A DNA stretch of 9,491 nucleotides. Origin: DATNIC01 sp035604635 (lineage in GTDB: Bacteria; Vulcanimicrobiota; Vulcanimicrobiia; Vulcanimicrobiales; Vulcanimicrobiaceae). The first letter of the stretch is position 1. Each line of letters starts with the position of its first letter. The translations under genes were made by a program, and so were the position numbers. Positions 6,081-9,491 of the stretch are shown here, piece by piece. The notes below the pieces were generated by a model. It was not told the origin of the DNA. It saw only the letters and a program-made list of their open reading frames with translations, and made no database searches. The DNA lies in NCBI GenBank assembly GCA_035604635.1, contig DATNIC010000099.1, forward strand, positions 1 through 9,491. Reading direction: 5' to 3'.

Positions 6081-7064
6081 TCAGTTCGCGCGCGCGGACT
6101 GCGCCTCGCGCGGGACGATCGTGCGTTCCAAGCGCTCGTTGCGCCGGATCAAGATCGCCGCCGTTTCGACGCCGATCCGGTTTTCGGTCAGCAACTTGTG
6201 CAGGTCGTCGACGCCGTCGAGCGGCGAACCGCCCAGCGCGATGAGCAGGTCGCCTTCGCGGATCCCCGCGCGATCGGCCGGGCTGTTCGGCTCGACCGAA
6301 TGTACGATGACGCCGCGGCGCTGTACCAGCGCGTGCGTTTTGCGCAGATGCCGCGGGATCTCGAGGTCAGCGCCGGCGACGCCGATATAGCCGCGCGAGA
6401 CCTTGCCGTTACGGATCAGCAATCCGGCGACGTATTTCGCGGTGTTGATCGCAATCGCAAAGCAGATCCCTTGTCCCCACGGAATCATCGCGGTGTTGAC
6501 GCCGATGACACGGCCGTGCGCGTCGACGAGCGGGCCGCCCGAATTCCCGGGGTTGAGCGCCGCGTCGGTTTGAATGATGTTGTCCATCAGCCGCCCCGAT
6601 TGCGAACGCAGCGAACGGCCAAGCGCACTGACGACCCCGGCTGTGACCGTCGCTTGCAACCCGTACGGGTTGCCCAGGGCGACTGCGAGCTGTCCGGGCT
6701 TGATCTCGGTCGAGTCGCCCAAGGCCGCGGGGACGAGTTCGGGCACGTCGATCCGGATGACGGCAAGGTCGGTGTCGGGATCGTCGCCGATCAGATTCGC
6801 CGGCGCGCGCCGCCCGTCGAGCAGAGCGACGTCGATCTCGTTGGCGCCGTGGACGACGTGACTGTTGGTAATAAGGAAGCCGTCCGGCGTCAAAACGAAG
6901 CCCGACCCGGAACCGCGGGACTGGCCGCGTCCGCCGGAGCGCTTGAAGACCTCGATGTTGACGACCGAGGGCGCGGCGCGCTCGACCGCGCGCGTGACCG
7001 CTAGAGAATATGCGTCTTCGGGGAAATCCGCCGAATCCGCCAGAGGGATGACCGTAGGAACCAT
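6081..7064 (-). CDS. HtrA/DegP-like trypsin-type serine protease with C-terminal PDZ domain (family S1C), no visible export signal
   Basis: A 327-residue protein: N-terminal helix (about 16-35), chymotrypsin-fold protease (about 35-220), and one PDZ domain (about 245-320). The triad is complete: His69 in TNSHVVHG, Asp99 in DTDLAV, and Ser175 in NPGNSGGPL. The oxyanion-loop segment GNPYGLQATVTAGVVSALGR (131-150) is also typical. The PDZ core includes GVIVHSVEPNSPADRAGIREGD (251-272). HtrA proteases degrade misfolded proteins and usually act outside the cytoplasm, with an N-terminal signal peptide or membrane anchor. None is seen here from ATG 7064. The upstream extension to 7220 is polar, contains no hydrophobic stretch, and would run into the divergent MFS gene. 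The protein may therefore be cytoplasmic or exported differently. No Shine-Dalgarno precedes 7064, so it may be translated from a leaderless or very short mRNA. The stop lies 18 bases or more upstream of the pseudogene remnant. Confidence 0.93.
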   Translation of the reverse strand: MVPTVIPLADSADFPEDAYSLAVTRAVERAAPSVVNIEVFKRSGGRGQSRGSGSGFVLTPDGFLITNSHVVHGANEIDVALLDGRRAPANLIGDDPDTDLAVIRIDVPELVPAALGDSTEIKPGQLAVALGNPYGLQATVTAGVVSALGRSLRSQSGRLMDNIIQTDAALNPGNSGGPLVDAHGRVIGVNTAMIPWGQGICFAIAINTAKYVAGLLIRNGKVSRGYIGVAGADLEIPRHLRKTHALVQRRGVIVHSVEPNSPADRAGIREGDLLIALGGSPLDGVDDLHKLLTENRIGVETAAILIRRNERLERTIVPREAQSARAN

Positions 7065-7157
7065 TGGGAAAACCGAAAACCCGGCAGGCGGCGCCACGGT
7101 TGCGCGGTATGGGCACCCGGTGGCTCGCTTGCTTTCCGGCGGGTTCGTCCTCACAGC
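7065..7157. other. Divergent intergenic region between htrA-like gene and MFS gene
   Basis: These 93 bases must hold the 5' control regions of both divergent genes. I see no convincing -35/-10 pair on either strand. The best AT-containing hexamer is TATGGG near 7107 on the plus strand (CATACC on the minus strand). Just before the protease start, the minus strand carries a short direct repeat with the core GTTTTCGGTTTTCCC. Neither gene has a clear Shine-Dalgarno. Confidence 0.4.
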
Positions 7158-8399
7158 ATGATCGATCTCTCGTCGCCGCGTGCGCGCTACGTCATCTTGG
7201 CGTTGCTGATGATCGCGCAACTCGGCGCGTCGCTGATTCAGCAGGGCTTAGGCGCGCTGGCCCCGTTCTTCGTTACGGAGCTTGCGCTGAGCAAAGCGCA
7301 GCTCGGCAGCATCTTCACCGCGCTCTCCCTCGGCTCGGCCTTCTTCCTGACCCCGGCCGGGATTTTAGTCGATCGGATCGGCGAACGGCGGGCGATTTTT
7401 TGGAGCGGTCTCCTGATGGGGCTCGCGCTCATCGCAGGCGCGGCGTTCGAATCGTATCTCTCCGTGGTCGTCGCGTTGTTTTTCGTCGGCGTCTTCTATG
7501 CGCCGACGACTCCGGCCGGAGGGACGGCGATCATGTCGTGGTTTACGCGAGATCGCGGCGTCGCAATGGGCCTGCGGCAGACCGGCGTCCCGCTGGGCGC
7601 AGCTCTTGGCGGACTCGTCTTTCCGCTCTTGGCGACGCACTTCGGTTATCGCGGTGCGTTTGTGGGCGGTGGGATCATCTGCATCGCGGCGTGCACGGTC
7701 GCGACGAGTCTGTATCGAGAAAATGCGGAGATGCGCGCCGCGCCGCAGCGAACGCGCGCCCTCGCGTCCGGCATCCTTGACGTCGTCCGCGATCCGCGAA
7801 TGGTCTACATAACGCTCGCCTGCATGATCCTCGTCAGCGCGCAAACCTGCATGAACTCATTCATCGCGGTTACTGCAACGACCGATGGACTCCCGATCGC
7901 GATCGCGGCGGCGATGTTCTCGGTCGGTCAGCTCGCGGCGGCTTTCGGACGGATCTTCTGGGGCGTCCTGAGCGATATGGTCTTCGGCGGCGACCGTACA
8001 CTCCCGATCTTGTTTATCACGGTAACGATGGCGCTCGCATCGCTCGGAGTCGCGCTGATCGCTCCACATCAAACGTTCGCGCTGTTCGTCGCCGTCGCGC
8101 TGCTCGGAATGAGCGCGTCCGGCTGGAACGGCCTTTTTGCCGTAGCGATGGCCGAGCTCGGCGGTGCGGCGCGAGCCGGGACCGTTTTGGGAGTGGGCCT
8201 CACCGCGATCTTCGCAATGGGCGCGGTCGCGCCGACGCTCTTCGGTACGATCGCCGATGCGCACGGTCTGCGCAACGCTTGGCTTTGGCTGGCGTTTTTA
8301 GGCGTGGCCGGCGTCGTCCCGGCGGTGCTCGCGCGTCGCGCTATCGCGCTGCGCGCCGCCGTTGCGCCCGGCGCGCGAACGCAATCGTCCAAGCAATGA
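7158..8399 (+). CDS. MFS transporter (12-helix), substrate unknown
   Basis: A 413-residue major facilitator protein in the inner membrane. Motif A is GILVDRIGERRAI (68-80) in loop 2-3. After TM4 comes SWFTRDRGVAMGLRQTGVPLGAALGG (127-152); the RG-x-A-x-G-x-RQ-x-G-x-P-x-G pattern occurs in several organic-anion and nitrate-type MFS groups. The half-to-half loop is about 186-213. The loop 8-9 counterpart of motif A is GRIFWGVLSDMVFGGDR (264-280). A rich set of hydrophobic segments covers both halves, consistent with 12 helices. Because motif A and the TM5 signature differ, it is not a paralogue copied from the two MFS genes at 2051-4428. The ATG start leaves a 93-base gap to the divergent protease gene. 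Its last 59 bases overlap the end of the convergent VC0807-family gene, encoding only the polar tail after the last helix. Confidence 0.92.
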   Translation: MIDLSSPRARYVILALLMIAQLGASLIQQGLGALAPFFVTELALSKAQLGSIFTALSLGSAFFLTPAGILVDRIGERRAIFWSGLLMGLALIAGAAFESYLSVVVALFFVGVFYAPTTPAGGTAIMSWFTRDRGVAMGLRQTGVPLGAALGGLVFPLLATHFGYRGAFVGGGIICIAACTVATSLYRENAEMRAAPQRTRALASGILDVVRDPRMVYITLACMILVSAQTCMNSFIAVTATTDGLPIAIAAAMFSVGQLAAAFGRIFWGVLSDMVFGGDRTLPILFITVTMALASLGVALIAPHQTFALFVAVALLGMSASGWNGLFAVAMAELGGAARAGTVLGVGLTAIFAMGAVAPTLFGTIADAHGLRNAWLWLAFLGVAGVVPAVLARRAIALRAAVAPGARTQSSKQ

Positions 8400-8976
8400 G
8401 GACGATCGTTGTAGCGACCGCAAGGAGCGGCGAGAGCAGAAGGGTGAGCGACGGCGCGAGCGTGTAGGCCATGATGAAACGAAGCGACGCTTCCGCGAGC
8501 CACGTGACGCCCCAGACCACGGTGAGCGTCCGCTGCACGGAGCGAAAAGGCGCCGCCTGCCAGAGCTGGTCCCATTCGCCTTGGCGTGTCGGATCGCCGG
8601 CGGTTGCGAACTCGCGGCCGAAATAGAACATGAGCGGCCGAGGAGCCAGGAGCGAGCCCAAGCAGACCGCGCCGAGAAGTCCCGTCCCGAACGATTCTTT
8701 CGCAAGCGCCAGACGCGGGTCGTGAGTGAAAAGCGACGCGAGGACGCCGCCGATGATGAAGAGGAGCGAGATCGCGGCGATGATATCGAGCTTGCGCTTC
8801 TTGACCGCCTCGAAGATGGACCAAGCGATCGGAAAAATCGCCGAGGTCGCAAGGGCGCTCAATAGCGGCGTGCCGCGGTGCGTCAGGATCTGCACGACCG
8901 CCAGCGGCAGGACGACGTTGACGAAGAGGCTGCGATAGAGTCCGCCGAAGCGCGGCGTGAACCGCTCGCTGTGCAT
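8341..8976 (-). CDS. VC0807-family six-helix membrane protein, function unknown
   Basis: A 211-residue integral membrane protein with hydrophobic segments near 17-31, 38-56, 64-83, 97-111, 149-172 and 177-199. A hydrophilic patch PRPLMFYFGREFATAGDPTR (112-131) lies between the fourth and fifth. The pattern of LPL-x-x-VQILTHRG near the N-terminus, KKRKLDII after TM2, DPRL-x-L-x-KES before TM4 and RPLMFYF-x-REFAT after it matches what I know as the VC0807 family (distantly like intracellular septation protein A). No reaction is known. The tail AFARRAQRRRAAR is strongly basic and lies in the 59 bases shared with the convergent MFS gene. ATG 8976 follows a GGGGTAAGAG purine run. It forms no operon with either neighbour; the tRNA gene is divergent to it 84 bases away. 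Confidence 0.82.
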   Translation of the reverse strand: MHSERFTPRFGGLYRSLFVNVVLPLAVVQILTHRGTPLLSALATSAIFPIAWSIFEAVKKRKLDIIAAISLLFIIGGVLASLFTHDPRLALAKESFGTGLLGAVCLGSLLAPRPLMFYFGREFATAGDPTRQGEWDQLWQAAPFRSVQRTLTVVWGVTWLAEASLRFIMAYTLAPSLTLLLSPLLAVATTIVLIAWTIAFARRAQRRRAAR

Positions 8977-9060
8977 CGTCGGCTCTTACCCCGCAGCAGG
9001 CGCGCGGGTTACGTCTGCGGCAGGACCATCGGGGCGCGTTTCGAACGGGCCGTGGGCATT
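8977..9060. other. Intergenic region between membrane-protein gene and tRNA-Leu
   Basis: This stretch should contain the tRNA promoter (plus strand) and the promoter of the divergent VC0807-family gene. I see no good sigma-70 -35/-10 pair for either. Its last bases (GGGC, 9054-9057) are complementary to the first four bases of the tRNA. Confidence 0.35.
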
Positions 9061-9144
9061 GCCCTGGTGGCGGAATTGGTAGACGCGCTGGTTTCAGGTA
9101 CCAGTGGCCGCAAGGCTGTGTGAGTTCGAGTCTCGCTCAGGGCA
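9061..9144 (+). tRNA. tRNA-Leu, anticodon CAG
   Basis: A class II tRNA of 84 bases. The acceptor stem is GCCCTGG (9061-9067) with TCAGGGC (9137-9143), six Watson-Crick pairs and one G-T, plus discriminator A at 9144. The D arm reads GGCGGAATTGGTAGACGC. The anticodon stem CTGGT/ACCAG (9088-9092, 9100-9104) encloses TTCAGGT, giving anticodon CAG at 9095-9097, which reads the leucine codon CUG, common in GC-rich genomes. The long variable arm GGCC-GCAA-GGCT is typical of leucine tRNA. The T arm is GTGAG-TTCGAGT-CTCGC. No 3' CCA is encoded (AATTC follows), so it must be added by nucleotidyltransferase. No integrase or duplicated 3' end suggesting an attachment site is seen nearby. Confidence 0.97.
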
Positions 9145-9183
9145 ATTCCGACGAACGCAGCTTCCGCGGGTTCCAAGCGGTCG

Positions 9184-9189
9184 TACAAT
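9184..9189 (+). promoter_or_regulatory. Candidate -10 element for the E2 gene
   Basis: TACAAT matches the -10 consensus at five of six positions, in the 80-base gap between the tRNA and the E2 gene. At 16-17-base spacing the -35 region (about 9161-9167, CTTCCGC) is poor. It would give a leader of about 30 bases ahead of the start at 9225. Confidence 0.35.
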
Positions 9190-9213
9190 GAAGTTCTGCC
9201 GCCCATGTCTACC

Positions 9214-9217
9214 GGAG
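9214..9217 (+). promoter_or_regulatory. Shine-Dalgarno of the E2 gene
   Basis: GGAG, seven bases before GTG 9225, is well placed and decides the start of the lipoyl-domain protein. It is one of the few clear ribosome binding sites in this window. Confidence 0.6.
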
Positions 9218-9224
9218 ATATTGC

Positions 9225-9491
9225 GTGATCGAGACGACCGTGAAGGTGCCGCTCCCCGAGCTCGGGGAGTCGGTGACTGAAGGCTCGATCGTCGAGTGGC
9301 GCAAGCGCCCCGGCGACTACGTCGAGCAAGGCGAGACCTTGGTCGACATCACGACCGACAAGGTCGACGTCGAGGTCCCCGCCACCGTCTCGGGAGTCGT
9401 CATGGCGATCCACGGCGACGAGGGAGCGACGGTCTCCGTCGGCTCGGTGTTGGCCGAGATCGACACCACAGCGAAGAAGCCCGAAGGCGCG
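9225..9491 (+). CDS. 2-oxoacid dehydrogenase complex E2 component, N-terminal lipoyl domain, partial
   Basis: The first 89 residues are visible and run off the window. They form a complete lipoyl domain (about 5-80) opening KVPLPELGESVTEGSIVEW. The lipoyl-lysine is K46 in the hairpin motif TTDKVDVEVPA, and GDEGATVSVGSVLAEI closes the fold. A start of linker (TTAKKPEGA) follows. The E2 subunit is the acyltransferase core of the pyruvate, 2-oxoglutarate or branched-chain 2-oxoacid dehydrogenase complexes, where the lipoyl arm carries the acyl group from E1 to coenzyme A. Which complex this is cannot be decided without the catalytic domain and neighbours. TDKVD-type hairpins occur in both 2-oxoglutarate and branched-chain-like E2s. 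The GTG start has a good Shine-Dalgarno seven bases upstream and a candidate -10 before that. Confidence 0.95.
   Translation, partial: MIETTVKVPLPELGESVTEGSIVEWRKRPGDYVEQGETLVDITTDKVDVEVPATVSGVVMAIHGDEGATVSVGSVLAEIDTTAKKPEGA

Noticed and set aside
5991..7004. Long open frame (337 codons) on the plus strand opposite the protease gene
   Set aside because: It is antisense to the HtrA-like gene, which has a full catalytic triad and PDZ domain. The plus-strand translation is Arg/Asp-rich with no recognisable domain, as expected of a shadow frame in GC-rich DNA.
2331..7905. GCGATCGC octamers (about three copies, near 2330, 3493 and 7895), as in cyanobacterial HIP1
   Set aside because: Three copies in 9.5 kb of GC-rich DNA is only a mild excess, all inside coding regions, and far below HIP1 density.
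9061..9144. tRNA-Leu as an attachment site for an integrated element
   Set aside because: There is no integrase, no repeat of the tRNA 3' end in the window, and the next gene is a housekeeping E2 subunit.
9252..9269. Perfect 18-base palindrome CTCCCCGAGCTCGGGGAG
   Set aside because: It lies inside the conserved PLPELGES codons of the lipoyl domain. The protein constraint plus GC codon preference explains it, so an operator role is not supported.

Overview
This is a GC-rich (by eye roughly 60-65% G+C), densely packed bacterial chromosome segment. GTG starts are frequent and most junctions overlap or have very short gaps. The taxon cannot be fixed from sequence alone. The codon style and the split-gene non-homologous end-joining (NHEJ) cluster would fit a GC-rich soil lineage such as Eremiobacterota/Vulcanimicrobiota, but that is a low-confidence guess. 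No phage, transposon, CRISPR or plasmid signature is visible.

Layout. (1) 1-2054, plus strand: an NHEJ operon. It holds the C-terminal end of an ATP-dependent DNA ligase (LigD ligase module), a stand-alone LigD-type polymerase/primase, and Ku. The ligase and polymerase are separate genes, coupled by a 1-base overlap, and Ku follows after 4 bases. No phosphoesterase module is in view. (2) 2051-5273, minus strand: a three-gene operon of a short-chain dehydrogenase and two different MFS exporters, with a 2-base gap and a 4-base ATGA overlap. It converges on Ku, the two stop codons sharing the tetramer TTAG. (3) 5426-5605, plus strand: a small acidic hypothetical ORF. (4) 5623-6044, minus strand: a broken gene. 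Its true N-terminus (ATG with a good Shine-Dalgarno) and its C-terminal third lie in different frames, so the apparent 146-residue ORF here is misleading. (5) 6081-7064, minus strand: an HtrA/DegP-type serine protease with a PDZ domain but no visible signal peptide or anchor. It is divergent from (6) 7158-8399, plus strand, a third MFS transporter. (7) 8341-8976, minus strand: a six-helix VC0807-family membrane protein whose 3' end overlaps that of the MFS gene by 59 bases. (8) 9061-9144: tRNA-Leu(CAG). (9) 9225-9491, plus strand: the lipoyl domain of a 2-oxoacid dehydrogenase E2 subunit, cut by the window end.

How the genes work together. Ligase, polymerase and Ku form one repair pathway: Ku holds the broken ends, the polymerase fills or extends them, and the ligase seals them. 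The dehydrogenase and two exporters are probably co-transcribed; a detoxification or export role is inference. The remaining genes look like unrelated housekeeping or accessory neighbours. I did not find a convincing previously undescribed multi-gene system. The most informative anomalies are the internally deleted pseudogene, the apparently leaderless HtrA, and the fully split NHEJ gene set.
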